Assembly: GCA_903861005.1 (NCBI GenBank)
Contig: CAIOSP010000130.1
Span: 62,001-126,000 of the forward strand
Direction of reading: 5' to 3'
DNA from: an uncultured Pseudomonadota bacterium
Lineage (GTDB): Bacteria; Myxococcota_A; UBA796; GCA-2862545
Length of the DNA stretch: 64,000 nt
In this document: one piece after another, positions 47,013-55,582 of the stretch
How the letters are laid out: each line of letters opens with the position of its first letter
Numbering within the stretch: the stretch's first letter is position 1
Translations under genes and position numbers: made by a program
Notes under the pieces: generated by a model
Database searches by the model: none
Told to the model about the DNA's origin: nothing
Seen by the model: only the letters and a program-made list of their open reading frames with translations

Positions 47013-47881
47013 GGCGGTGGGCGCTGCTGGTCCTGCTGGGCGCGTGTCGGCCGGTGATGGCGCCCAAGGTGCCCGCCCCGGACTACGACCCGTCTGAGGC
47101 GTGGGAGGCCGTGCTCGGCCAGGTGGTCACGGTCGACGGTTTGGTCGACTACGACAAGCTCGAGGCCAACCGCGGCCCGCTCGACGAGTACGTCGCCTGG
47201 GTCGGCCGCGATCGCAGCCCGCCGCGCAGCAACCAGCGCCACGCGTTCATGATCAATGCGTTCAACGCGCTGGTCCTGTTCCAGGTGCTGGAGCGCGGCC
47301 GCCCCGCGTCGGTGGACGCGGTGGACGGGTGGCTGCCCAAGCCCGGCAGCGCCTTCTTCTACGAGACCGCGTTCCTGGTGGACGGCACGCCCACCTCCCT
47401 CGACGAGATCCGCACCGAGTACCTGCGCTTCAAGCTGCTCGACTACCGCGACCACGCCGCCCTCAACAGCGGCAGCCGCTCCAGCCCGCCGCTGCGCAGC
47501 ACCCTCTACGAGAATTCGCACCTGGACAAGCAGCTGCGCGAGCAGATGATGCGCTGGGTGGCGGACGACGCCCGCGGCGTGCGCATGGACAACGGCGTGG
47601 CGGTGTTCAGCCCGCTGTTCGACTGGTACGGCTACGACTTCGACTTCCAGACCCAGGGCGACGACCTGTGCGCGGTGGCGTCGCGCTACGCGTCGGGCGC
47701 CAAGAAGCTGGCGCTGCGCAAGGCGTCCGCGGTCGGCTGCCCCCACCGGTTCGGGGAGTTCGACGACGCGCTCAACGACGACTCGGGCGGGACCATCGCC
47801 GCGCCGCCCGCCCCCGCCGAGCGCGAGGCCGATCCGTCCGAGCGTGTCGCGGTACCGGCTCCCCCGGAAGATCCCGGTTAA
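47009..47881 (+). CDS. DUF547 lipoprotein
   Basis: A 290-residue lipoprotein. I chose the GTG at 47009: it gives RRWALLVLLGAC (lipobox LLGAC) and overlaps the upstream stop by 4 bp. The body matches DUF547: VDGLVDYDKLEANRGPLDEY, RHAFMINAFNALVLFQVLE, and a Cys-containing end (DDLCAVASRYA, AVGCPHRFGEFDD). DUF547 has no established biochemical role. The C-terminal 50 residues are a Pro/Asp/Glu tail. Confidence 0.82.
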   Translation: MRRWALLVLLGACRPVMAPKVPAPDYDPSEAWEAVLGQVVTVDGLVDYDKLEANRGPLDEYVAWVGRDRSPPRSNQRHAFMINAFNALVLFQVLERGRPASVDAVDGWLPKPGSAFFYETAFLVDGTPTSLDEIRTEYLRFKLLDYRDHAALNSGSRSSPPLRSTLYENSHLDKQLREQMMRWVADDARGVRMDNGVAVFSPLFDWYGYDFDFQTQGDDLCAVASRYASGAKKLALRKASAVGCPHRFGEFDDALNDDSGGTIAAPPAPAEREADPSERVAVPAPPEDPG

Positions 47882-47902
47882 GGCCGCCGCTCGGAGTGAC
47901 CG

Positions 47903-48829
47903 ATGGCCCGCACGCCCAAGCCGCCGTGGATCAAGGTCAAGCTGCCCTCCACGCCGCGCTACGCCCAGATCAAGGCCCGCGCCCGGGAGCTGAAGCTCAG
48001 CACCGTGTGTGAGGAGGCCATGTGCCCCAACATCGGCGAGTGCTGGGGCGGCGGCACCGCCACCTTCATGGTGATGGGCGACACCTGCACCCGCGGCTGC
48101 CGCTTCTGCGCGGTCGACACGTCGCGCAAGCCGTCCCCGCTAGACCTCGACGAGCCGCACAACGTCGCCATGGCCATCAAGGAGATGGACCTGGACTACG
48201 TGGTGATCACGTCCGTGGACCGGGACGACATCGCCGACGGCGGCGCGAGCCACTTCGCGGCCTGCATCCGCGAGACCCGGGCCAACAGCCCCAAGACCAT
48301 GGTCGAGGTCCTCATCCCGGACTTCCGCGGCCACCTGGGTCAGCTGATGGCGGTGGTCGAGGCGCGGCCCAACGTCATCGCGCACAACGTCGAGACCTGC
48401 GCGCGCCTGACGCCCAGCGTCCGCGACCCGCGCGCCGGCTACGCGCAGTCGCTCGGCGTGCTGCGCACCATCAAGAAGCTCGACCCGGCCCGCTACACCA
48501 AGTCGTCGATCATGGTCGGCGTCGGTGAGACCGAGGACGAGGTGCTCACCACCATGCGCGACCTGCGCGCGGTCGACTGCGACTTCCTCACGCTCGGCCA
48601 GTACCTGCAGCCGTCGCCCAAGCACCTGGCGGTGGAGTCCTTCGTCCACCCCGACCAGTTCGAGCGCTACCGCGTCCTGGGCGAGGAGATGGGATTTAAG
48701 TACGTCGCCTCCGGCCCGCTGGTCCGCTCGTCGTACAAGGCCGGCGAGTTCTTCATCCGCGACTTCATCGGCAAGCAGCAAGCCGCCGAGCAGCCCGCCG
48801 CGGACGCGCCCTCCGCCCAGGCCAAGTAG
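47903..48829 (+). CDS. lipA: Lipoyl synthase
   Basis: A 308-residue radical SAM enzyme that inserts two sulfurs into the octanoyl group on lipoyl domains. The auxiliary cluster ligands (CEEAMCPNIGECW, CX4CX5C) and the radical SAM cluster (CTRGCRFC, CX3CX2C) are intact, and the C-terminal VRSSYKAGE holds the conserved RSSY serine ligand. Length is normal. No lipB is next to it. The next gene starts 4 bp after the stop. Confidence 0.95.
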   Translation: MARTPKPPWIKVKLPSTPRYAQIKARARELKLSTVCEEAMCPNIGECWGGGTATFMVMGDTCTRGCRFCAVDTSRKPSPLDLDEPHNVAMAIKEMDLDYVVITSVDRDDIADGGASHFAACIRETRANSPKTMVEVLIPDFRGHLGQLMAVVEARPNVIAHNVETCARLTPSVRDPRAGYAQSLGVLRTIKKLDPARYTKSSIMVGVGETEDEVLTTMRDLRAVDCDFLTLGQYLQPSPKHLAVESFVHPDQFERYRVLGEEMGFKYVASGPLVRSSYKAGEFFIRDFIGKQQAAEQPAADAPSAQAK

Positions 48830-48832
48830 AGC

Positions 48833-50467
48833 GTGGAGCGCCTGCTCGCCGCGCTGCTCCACGCGGGCGTGCTCGGCGCGTGGGTGGTGTGGCTCGGGAT
48901 GAACGCGCCTGATCGCGCGACGGGCGTACGCAGGCTCGGCGCGGTGGTCGTGGCGGTCGCGATCTTCGCGGCGGTGCTCACGCTGGTCCCGCTCTCCGCG
49001 ATCACGCCTGACCTCCTCACGCCCGTGCGCGAGGGGAGCACCGAGATGCAGGTGCACCTCGCGCGCGGCGAGGGCGGCGACGTCGGATCCCTGTTCGCGC
49101 GCGACTACCTGGGCGTGCTCGCCGCCAGCCCGCCCTCCGCCGAGTCCGTCGCCCGCCTGGAGCTGGCCGCCACATCGGCCGCGTGCGTCGGCCTGCTCGC
49201 GGCGGGCGCTGAGGTGCTGGGATCATGGGCGCTGTCGGCGCTGTTCCTGCTGTCCTTCTGCGCGTCGCCGGTGGTGCACAACGCGGCGCTCGGGTCGGGC
49301 GCGGGGCCCATGGCCTGGCTTTGGATGATCGTGGGCGGCACCTCGCTCGCGGGGATGCGATCCGCGCCCACGCGTCGTGGTGCGATGGTCGCTGGGGCGC
49401 TCGCGCTGGGCGCGGCCGCACTTCTGTGCTGGACGCGCGTGGAGCTCGCGCTCTTGCCCGTGCTCGGCGTGATCGTGATCGCCGCGCACCGCCTGGGCTG
49501 GCAGACACGCGCGTGGGCCTGGATGACGTCGCACAAGGTGGTGATGGGCGCGCTCGCGTGCGTCGTCGTCGCGGTGGGCGCCGCCACCTACCTGCCGGTC
49601 GCGCACCTCGCGTCGTCGAGCGAGCGCGCGGGCTGGGCGATCCAGGCCGCGCACCCGCTGGACCCATCGACGATCACGCTGCCGCGGATCCTCATCAGCC
49701 TGTGGCCGCTGGGCATCGCGCTGCTGGCGATGGTGGGCATGTTCCGCGCGCCCTCGTCCAACCTGGGCCTCGGGTTCGGCACGCTCATCCTGCTGCGCGT
49801 GTACCACTCGGCCGGGCACGGCAGCATGACCGGCAACGCCATCTGGGCGCACCCGCTGGAGATGCTGCGCTACGGCGCGCTGCTGGCGCCCGCGATCCTC
49901 GCGCTGTCGTGGTGGGGCTGGCTGGCGCTGCCCAAGTGGGGGCGGGTGATCGGCGCGGTGTTGTTGTTGGTGCCCGCGACGCCCGAGGCGTGGACGCTGC
50001 GCACGCGGGACGGCGACCACGGGCCGATGTGGACGCGGTGGGGCGCGGTGGACGTGGACAGCCGGCGCGAGGTGCGGCTGCTGACCAAGGCGATGGAGGA
50101 CGCGCCGGGGTGTGGGTTTGTGGCGCCGATCGTGCCGATCCACGGGGAGCGGGCGGACTGGATGGTGTGGCGGTCGGCGTGGCCGGACCTGCGTGGGAGG
50201 GACTTGAGGATCGTGCGGGTGAAGGACGCGACGCGCGACGAGGCGGTGGGGGAGATCCCGGGGGGGCCGAGCTGCGTCCGCGTGTACGCGGGGCTGGACT
50301 GCAACCGGCCGGATGGGGACGGGTGCGCCGCGATCACGGCGGGGCTGGCGCGCCTGGACGGGGATGAATTCGACGCGATGCCACATGCGCATCCGTCGCA
50401 TGGGTTTGGGACGGGGGAGCGGGTGGAACTCGGGGTGTTCAGCGAGACCAACTCTCCGCACCCGTAG
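48833..50467 (+). CDS. Polytopic membrane protein with C-terminal soluble domain
   Basis: A 544-residue protein starting at GTG 48833, 3 bp after the lipA stop. About ten hydrophobic segments fill residues 1-390, with a first loop of about 70 residues between TM2 and TM3 (DLLTPVREGSTEMQVHLARG). The final 150 residues are soluble with three Cys (GCGFV, GPSCVR, LDCNRPDGDGCAA). The layout is like GT-C-type glycosyltransferases of this window, but the expected acidic pair in loop 1 is not obvious. Codon use drifts to more G-rich codons in the last 400 bp. Function unknown. Confidence 0.65.
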   Translation: MERLLAALLHAGVLGAWVVWLGMNAPDRATGVRRLGAVVVAVAIFAAVLTLVPLSAITPDLLTPVREGSTEMQVHLARGEGGDVGSLFARDYLGVLAASPPSAESVARLELAATSAACVGLLAAGAEVLGSWALSALFLLSFCASPVVHNAALGSGAGPMAWLWMIVGGTSLAGMRSAPTRRGAMVAGALALGAAALLCWTRVELALLPVLGVIVIAAHRLGWQTRAWAWMTSHKVVMGALACVVVAVGAATYLPVAHLASSSERAGWAIQAAHPLDPSTITLPRILISLWPLGIALLAMVGMFRAPSSNLGLGFGTLILLRVYHSAGHGSMTGNAIWAHPLEMLRYGALLAPAILALSWWGWLALPKWGRVIGAVLLLVPATPEAWTLRTRDGDHGPMWTRWGAVDVDSRREVRLLTKAMEDAPGCGFVAPIVPIHGERADWMVWRSAWPDLRGRDLRIVRVKDATRDEAVGEIPGGPSCVRVYAGLDCNRPDGDGCAAITAGLARLDGDEFDAMPHAHPSHGFGTGERVELGVFSETNSPHP

Positions 50468-50667
50468 TGCGGGAGCGCCGAGGTCGCGTAGGCCCTGCCA
50501 GCCGTGACGAGACCACGGGCGTCACGCCACCAAGCGGCCACGATCGACCTGCGCCCAACCGACGGTGGCTCGCCGTCGCACGCTCGTCGCCGACTCGTTT
50601 CGACCCGACACCGCACCCGCCGGGGTACGGGCGGGGGCTGCCGCTCGGCGGCGTCCGAGGAGGTGAC

Positions 50668-51489
50668 ATGCCCGCGTGCTCCCTGGCCGAACTCGGGATC
50701 GATCCCTCTGGCGCGGCGTGCGAGCTGGCCTACAGCGCGCCGTTTCGCCTGCTGGAGGACGACGACGTCGCTCTGATCCGCGCCTCGGTCGCGCGCCACG
50801 CGCACGCCGCGCGCGCAGGCGAGGTCGGCGCGGCCATCTTGCCAGATCTGGCGATGCGCGACCCCGACGTGCGCGACCTCGTGCTCGCGCCCCGGTACCT
50901 GGCGCGGATCCGGGAGCACCTGCCGATCCCCGTGCGGATCCACCCGATGGGCACCAACCTGGCGCACGTGAACATCCAGCTCGACGGCATGGACGTGTTC
51001 GACTGGCACGTGGACTCGTCGCCGCTGTCGGTCGTCGTGATGCTCTCCGACGTGCTGGATGAGGACGGCGGCACAGAGGTCCGGGACGCGCAGGGGCGCG
51101 TCCGCTCGCTTCACTACCCGGGCGCCGGGTGGGCCTTCGTCTTGCACGGGTCGAGAGTCCAGCACCGCGCGCGGCCGACGCGTTGGCCCGAGCGCGTGAC
51201 GATGGTGACGTCGCTGCTGCCGTGTGACCCCTTCGTGCGCGACACGAAGAACCTCGACCTCGCGCTGCAGTACACGGACCCGGCGCTCGTGGCGCAGGAC
51301 TACCTCACGCACCGCCTCCAGCGGCTGCGCGAGCAAGCGGCCGCCCTGAGCGAGGCGTCCGACGATCTGGCGCTCGTCGCGACGCGCCTGGAGCTGGTCC
51401 AGCTGGAGCTCGCGGACACGCTGCGGACGATCGCGGCCGCCCGTGCCCGGATCGCGTCGTCGCGTCCTGACGCCGACGCGCCGCGGTGA
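50668..51489 (+). CDS. 2OG-Fe(II) oxygenase-like protein
   Basis: A 273-residue protein with the double-stranded beta-helix iron site in canonical order: HVD (His114, Asp116) in FDWHVDSSPLSVVVMLSD, the distal His166 in GSRVQHRARP and Arg176 ten residues later (PERVTMVTSL) for 2-oxoglutarate. The C-terminal 70 residues form a predicted coiled coil. It should hydroxylate or desaturate an unknown substrate in the cytoplasm. GAGGAGGTGAC ahead of the ATG at 50668 fixes the start. The stop overlaps the next GTG by 4 bp. Confidence 0.72.
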   Translation: MPACSLAELGIDPSGAACELAYSAPFRLLEDDDVALIRASVARHAHAARAGEVGAAILPDLAMRDPDVRDLVLAPRYLARIREHLPIPVRIHPMGTNLAHVNIQLDGMDVFDWHVDSSPLSVVVMLSDVLDEDGGTEVRDAQGRVRSLHYPGAGWAFVLHGSRVQHRARPTRWPERVTMVTSLLPCDPFVRDTKNLDLALQYTDPALVAQDYLTHRLQRLREQAAALSEASDDLALVATRLELVQLELADTLRTIAAARARIASSRPDADAPR

Positions 51490-52067
51490 GCGTGTTCGCG
51501 CGGCGCGTCGGCGCGCGCAACGCGCTCTACGTCCTCGCCGTCGCCGCGATCGCGTGGCTATTGCAGAGCGAAGCGGTCCTGCTCGTGGGGTGCAGCTTCG
51601 TGCAGTACGGGATCTACCTCGTCGTGTTCCACCGTCGGCGCGTGGACGACTTCGAGCGCTTTGTGCGGGACGCGGTCTTCTTCAAGGGCGTGTCCTTCGG
51701 GCTGCTCGGCGCGTGCGCGTGGCCGGTGTTCACGCCCGACCCGCTGTCGCTCACGCTGATGGCGGTGGGCTTTGGACTGTCGACGTGGTCGGCGTCCTTG
51801 CTGGGCCGTGACCGGACCTACTTCGCCGCGGAGCTCGGGCTGGTTGAGCCCAAGTGGGTGGACCGCTTCCCGTACGGGTTCATCCCGCACCCCATGAACG
51901 TGGGCAGCATGATCGGGCTCGTGGGGGTCGGCGCGCTGCCCGGCTTCCACGACCGGTGGCCGTGGCTGGTCCCCGCGCACCTCGGCCTGTACGGCGTGCA
52001 CCTGGCGCAGGAGATCGCGGACGGTTGTGTCAGATCAGCGCCCGGAGCGTCCACCACGCCGCCGTGA
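51486..52067 (+). CDS. PEMT/ICMT-like membrane methyltransferase
   Basis: A 193-residue membrane protein with about five hydrophobic segments. The conserved C-terminal SAM-binding region of phospholipid N-methyltransferases is recognisable: RTYFAAELGLVEPKW, then RFPYGFIPHPMNVGSMIG, close to the FPY...NPMYWGS block of PEMT. Methylation of phosphatidylethanolamine, an isoprenylcysteine or a related lipid is likely. It starts at GTG, overlapping the oxygenase stop by 4 bp, and converges with the next oxygenase-like gene, overlapping it by 38 bp. Confidence 0.7.
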   Translation: MSVFARRVGARNALYVLAVAAIAWLLQSEAVLLVGCSFVQYGIYLVVFHRRRVDDFERFVRDAVFFKGVSFGLLGACAWPVFTPDPLSLTLMAVGFGLSTWSASLLGRDRTYFAAELGLVEPKWVDRFPYGFIPHPMNVGSMIGLVGVGALPGFHDRWPWLVPAHLGLYGVHLAQEIADGCVRSAPGASTTPP

Positions 52068-52875
52068 TGCCCCCGGCGGCCATCCCGCTCAGCCAGAGCA
52101 GCGGCAGGACCGGGTGCACGTTGTTCAGGACGCGCACGACGTTGCAGACCCAGCCCACGAGGCGCTGCGGCACGGTCTTCGGGCTCTTGGAGTACTCCAT
52201 CGCCGCCTTGACGACGTAGAACTGGCCGAGGTTCACGGCGAGCAGCGCCGGCGCCAGCCACGCGAGGTGGGGCGCCGAGACGAGGAAATTGCACTTCAGC
52301 AAGATGCGGTCCGGCGCGCCCTCTTCGTACTCGCCCTCAACCCAGTGCAGCTCCCGGTGGAAGTCGAGGAGCCCGAACTCGTAGGTGCGGAACGCGAACG
52401 CGGCGCCGCTGTCGCCGAAGACCACCTTGTAGTTTCCGACGGAGTGGACGTAGATCAGCGCGCGCACGACGGTCCCGAACGGGACGAAGCGCAGGTTGCC
52501 GTCGTAGTGCTTGGCGAACAGGCCCTCGTCGCCGCCCATGTCGCGATTGTAGTGCGAGAGGTAGAGCTCGTCCGTCGAGTCCATCGGGGTGAGGCTCGCC
52601 CCAGGCGACGCCTGGGCCAGGATGGCGTCGCGAATGGCGGGGGCGCTGCGGAGCGCGTGGACGCGCGCGACGATCTCGGGCGGCAGCGACGCGACGTACG
52701 CGTGCTTGGAGGGGCGGCGCTCCAGGTCCTTCCGGAACGCGTCGCGCACCCACACGCGCAGGGCGTCGACGTGCAGGCGCTCGTCGCGACCCTCAAGCGA
52801 GCCCTTCACGGCCGTGAACGCCCGTTGGGGGCCGTCGTGGGCGGCGGCGGGAAGTGACGCGGCGGAGGTGGTCAT
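52030..52875 (-). CDS. Candidate 2OG-Fe(II) oxygenase with C-terminal membrane segments
   Basis: A 281-residue protein. Residues 100-200 have an HxD...H...R pattern: HYD (His123, Asp125) in FAKHYDGNLRFVPFG, His173 or His177 in DFHRELHWVEGEYEE and Arg190, which fits the 2-oxoglutarate dioxygenase core. Two hydrophobic helices follow (LAWLAPALLAVNLGQFY and a C-terminal LPLLWLSGMAAGGITAAWW), so it may be membrane-bound. The substrate is unknown. It converges on the methyltransferase gene (38-bp overlap), and together with the oxygenase on its far side makes a three-gene group. Confidence 0.58.
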   Translation of the reverse strand: MTTSAASLPAAAHDGPQRAFTAVKGSLEGRDERLHVDALRVWVRDAFRKDLERRPSKHAYVASLPPEIVARVHALRSAPAIRDAILAQASPGASLTPMDSTDELYLSHYNRDMGGDEGLFAKHYDGNLRFVPFGTVVRALIYVHSVGNYKVVFGDSGAAFAFRTYEFGLLDFHRELHWVEGEYEEGAPDRILLKCNFLVSAPHLAWLAPALLAVNLGQFYVVKAAMEYSKSPKTVPQRLVGWVCNVVRVLNNVHPVLPLLWLSGMAAGGITAAWWTLRALI

Positions 52876-53181
52876 GTGGGTGTCCCCTTGTGTTGGCGGG
52901 CCGGATCCGTCTGCGCGACGGTAGCCACCAGCGCGCGTCGGGTGGGGCGCGCGGCACGATCGTTTCGCGGAAGTTCAGATCCCGGTCGGCTCGTTCACCC
53001 GCTGTCACATGAACGAGGCGAGGGACCACGTTGGGGGGCGCGCTACGGTGGGCGGCGCGTCACCGTCGCTGTGGCAAGTTCGCGACGCAGACAACCCAAT
53101 TGCGGCATGTCTGCGGCTGTTCTGTCACGAAGGCCCTTCGCTTGGCTCGGATGGGTAGAGCGGCGCGCTGGCAGGGGCTCG
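52876..53181. other. 306-bp divergent intergenic region
   Basis: Spacer between the oxygenase-like gene and tonB. I see no gene with a ribosome binding site here. It contains an AT-richer patch around 53080-53110 (GACAACCCAATTGCGGC) that could be the promoter zone of the TonB operon. No palindrome or riboswitch was recognised. Confidence 0.5.
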
Positions 53182-54009
53182 ATGCTTTCCGCTTTCGACA
53201 CCGACGCAGGCTCGGCGCTCCTGGAGCATCGGCGCGCCCCGGCGCTCGCCGTGGCGAGTCTGATCGTGGCGATGTCGGGACTGCTCCTGATCAGGGCGCC
53301 GTCGACTCAGCCGTCGGAGATCGCGACGCAGGTCGGCGAGGTCGAGGCGCAGGAGCTTCAGCCGCAGGCGGTCGTGAAGCCCACGCCGCCCGAGGCGCCG
53401 AAGGAGCCCCCACCGGCAGAGGAGCCCGCCGCGGCGACGCCCGAGCCCGCCGCCGAGGCTGCGCCGGCCGTGCCGGATCCTGAGGCGTCCCAGCCGGTGG
53501 CCGCCCCGGCGGTCGCGGTGGAGCCGCAGAAGGTCGAGGCCGGACCGCTCGCCGAGAGCACGCGCAGCACGGGCACCGGCGGCGCGCGCGGCGGCCGGTC
53601 GGGTCGCGGGCGCGGCGGCGCGGGCGACGGCGCCGCGTCAGACGCGCCGGTCGACATCGGCGATCGGGACGCGCCTCGCGTGCCCCCCAAAGAGGCGCAG
53701 CAAGCGCGCGCGCGGCCGGACAATGTGCGCCCGGTCTACCCAGAGGGCCTGCGCAAGCGCAACATCACCGGGACGGTGGTGCTGCGGCTGCAGGTGACCA
53801 AGGAGGGCGCGGTCGTGAAGGCGATCATCGTCGACAAGACCTGCTCGGTGGATGAGTCGGCCGACCCCGAGCTCCACGCCCTCGCGATCAAGCTGTTGGT
53901 CAAGGCCGCCGTCGATGCGGTGCGCGTCTGGACCTACGACCCTGCGACCCTTCACGGGCAGACGCTCGCGACATGGGTGCAGGTCACCATTCCCTTTGTC
54001 CTCAACTAG
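53182..54009 (+). CDS. tonB: TonB-family energy transducer
   Basis: A 275-residue TonB. Residues 1-20 are cytoplasmic, the anchor helix is APALAVASLIVAMSGLLLI (about 22-40), and a Pro/Glu/Ala-rich periplasmic spanner with a Gly/Arg-rich patch (GARGGRSGRGRGG) covers residues 60-180. The C-terminal domain has the TonB fold (PVYPEGLRKRNITGTVVLRL ... VWTYDPATLHGQTLATWVQV) and contacts the TonB box of receptors. The ATG at 53182 follows AGGGG. First of eight genes in one direction. Confidence 0.87.
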   Translation: MLSAFDTDAGSALLEHRRAPALAVASLIVAMSGLLLIRAPSTQPSEIATQVGEVEAQELQPQAVVKPTPPEAPKEPPPAEEPAAATPEPAAEAAPAVPDPEASQPVAAPAVAVEPQKVEAGPLAESTRSTGTGGARGGRSGRGRGGAGDGAASDAPVDIGDRDAPRVPPKEAQQARARPDNVRPVYPEGLRKRNITGTVVLRLQVTKEGAVVKAIIVDKTCSVDESADPELHALAIKLLVKAAVDAVRVWTYDPATLHGQTLATWVQVTIPFVLN

Positions 54010-54018
54010 GGTGCCGCA

Positions 54019-54699
54019 ATGTCTTCACTGGACCTGATGTCGATCTGGAACGAGATGGGCCTGCCTGCGCGCGCGGTGGCCGCGTCCCTGGCGGCCATGG
54101 GCGCGGGCGCGCTGTTTGTGGTCGTCGAGCGCACCCTGGTGCTCCAGCGCAGCCTGTCCACGTCGACCGCCTTCGCGTCGCAGGTCCGGCCGCTGCTCGA
54201 CAAGGACCAGCTCGACGCGGTGCGGGACGCCGCCCGAAGCGACGCACACGGCCGCGCGCCGCTCGCGCGGGTCTTTGGCACCGCGCTGGAGACCTACGAG
54301 AAGCGCAAGGGCGGCTTGGACCCGCTCGCGTTCACGCGGCGCGAGGTCGACCGCCTGCTCGATCAGGCGGCCTCGGAGGCCCGCTGGGGCATGGGCTTTT
54401 TGGCCACCGTCGGCAGCATCGCCCCCTTCGTGGGGCTGTTCGGCACGGTCATCGGCATCATCACCGCGTTCGCCGGCATCGCCGAGGCGGGTGGCGGCGG
54501 CATTGACGCGGTGTCGGCGGGCATCGCCGAGGCCCTGATCGTCACCGCCGCGGGTCTGGTCGTCGCCATCGGCACGGTGGTCATGTTCAACCTGCTCAAC
54601 GCGCGCTGCGAGGCGCTCGACCAGCGCATGGACCACGCAGCCGGCGAGTTCCTCGATCACCTGGAGGACCGCCATGGGCGTGCAGCTCGGGACGTCTGA
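54019..54699 (+). CDS. exbB: ExbB/TolQ-type proton channel subunit
   Basis: A 226-residue MotA/TolQ/ExbB family protein with three membrane helices: one N-terminal, two around residues 125-155 and 170-195. The conserved core GMGFLATVGSIAPFVGLFGTV and the downstream ITAAGLVVAIGTVV match the channel signature. With ExbD it couples proton flow to TonB. The next gene starts 26 bp before this one ends. Confidence 0.92.
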   Translation: MSSLDLMSIWNEMGLPARAVAASLAAMGAGALFVVVERTLVLQRSLSTSTAFASQVRPLLDKDQLDAVRDAARSDAHGRAPLARVFGTALETYEKRKGGLDPLAFTRREVDRLLDQAASEARWGMGFLATVGSIAPFVGLFGTVIGIITAFAGIAEAGGGGIDAVSAGIAEALIVTAAGLVVAIGTVVMFNLLNARCEALDQRMDHAAGEFLDHLEDRHGRAARDV

Positions 54700-55105
54700 G
54701 GGGCGCGGGCCGCGGCCCACCATCAACATCACGCCGCTCGTGGACGTGGTGCTCGTGCTGCTGATCATCTTCATGGTGGTCGTGCCGAACGTGCAGGAGG
54801 GCGTGCCGGTGGACATGGTGCGCGTGAAGCACGGCGCGACGCCCGCTGAGGAGGACCCGGGCGCGCTCAACGTGGCGCTCGACGGCGAGCGCGCGCTGTA
54901 CCTGGACGACAAGCCGATCACCCACGACGCGCTGCTCGCCTCGCTGAAGGTGTCGTCGTCGCGGCCCGGCGCGTTCGTGCGGCTGCGCGCGGACGCGCGG
55001 CTCCCGTTCCGAGAGGTCCGCGCGCTGCTCGGGGAGCTCAAGGAGCTCGGCGTCGAGGACGTGCGGTTCGTGGTCGGCGTCGATCGCACCACCAGCGGCG
55101 GCTGA
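54674..55105 (+). CDS. exbD: ExbD-type subunit 1
   Basis: A 143-residue ExbD with the single helix INITPLVDVVLVLLIIFMVV; the Asp within PLVDVV is the proton-carrying residue. The periplasmic domain (ALNVALDGERALYLDDKPIT...) has the normal fold. Its start lies inside exbB, indicating translational coupling. A second exbD follows 3 bp after its stop. Confidence 0.92.
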   Translation: MGVQLGTSEGRGPRPTINITPLVDVVLVLLIIFMVVVPNVQEGVPVDMVRVKHGATPAEEDPGALNVALDGERALYLDDKPITHDALLASLKVSSSRPGAFVRLRADARLPFREVRALLGELKELGVEDVRFVVGVDRTTSGG

Positions 55106-55108
55106 CGC

Positions 55109-55582
55109 GTGTCGACCGCCACTCCCCCCCGCCGAGGGCGCGCGCGACGCGTCGTGCAGCCCGAGGTCAACGTGACCCCGCTGGTCGACGTGGTCCTCGT
55201 GCTGCTCATCGTCTTCATGGTGCTCGCGCCGGTGTTGAACGCCGAGTACCTCCTGCGCCTGCCGAAGAAGGCGGACGACACGCAGCGCGCGCTCGTGGCG
55301 GCCACGGCCGACACGCCCGTGGTGGTCCACGTCGCCGTGGACGGGTCGCTCGACGTCAACGGGGTGGCGATCCCCACCGCAGAGCTGCCGATCCGGCTTG
55401 AGCGCATCCTCAACGCGCGCCCAAACCGCCTCGTCTACGTGGACGCGGACGACGAGGCGCCCCACGGGCGCGTGCTGGAGGCGCTGGAGCCCGTCGCGCA
55501 GGGGCGCGCGGCGCCGATCGTCGTGGCCACGGTGCCGGTGAAGCCCGGCGTCGCGCCGGTGGGCGTCGGGGGGACGCCATGA
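55109..55582 (+). CDS. ExbD-type subunit 2
   Basis: A 157-residue second ExbD, starting at GTG 55109. It keeps the key helix (VNVTPLVDVVLVLLIVFMVL) with its Asp, and has a slightly longer periplasmic domain than the first copy. Paired ExbD proteins are known in other TonB loci (e.g. Xanthomonas) and may give the complex distinct receptors or kinetics. Its stop overlaps the receptor ATG by 4 bp, tying the energiser to this receptor. Confidence 0.9.
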   Translation: MSTATPPRRGRARRVVQPEVNVTPLVDVVLVLLIVFMVLAPVLNAEYLLRLPKKADDTQRALVAATADTPVVVHVAVDGSLDVNGVAIPTAELPIRLERILNARPNRLVYVDADDEAPHGRVLEALEPVAQGRAAPIVVATVPVKPGVAPVGVGGTP

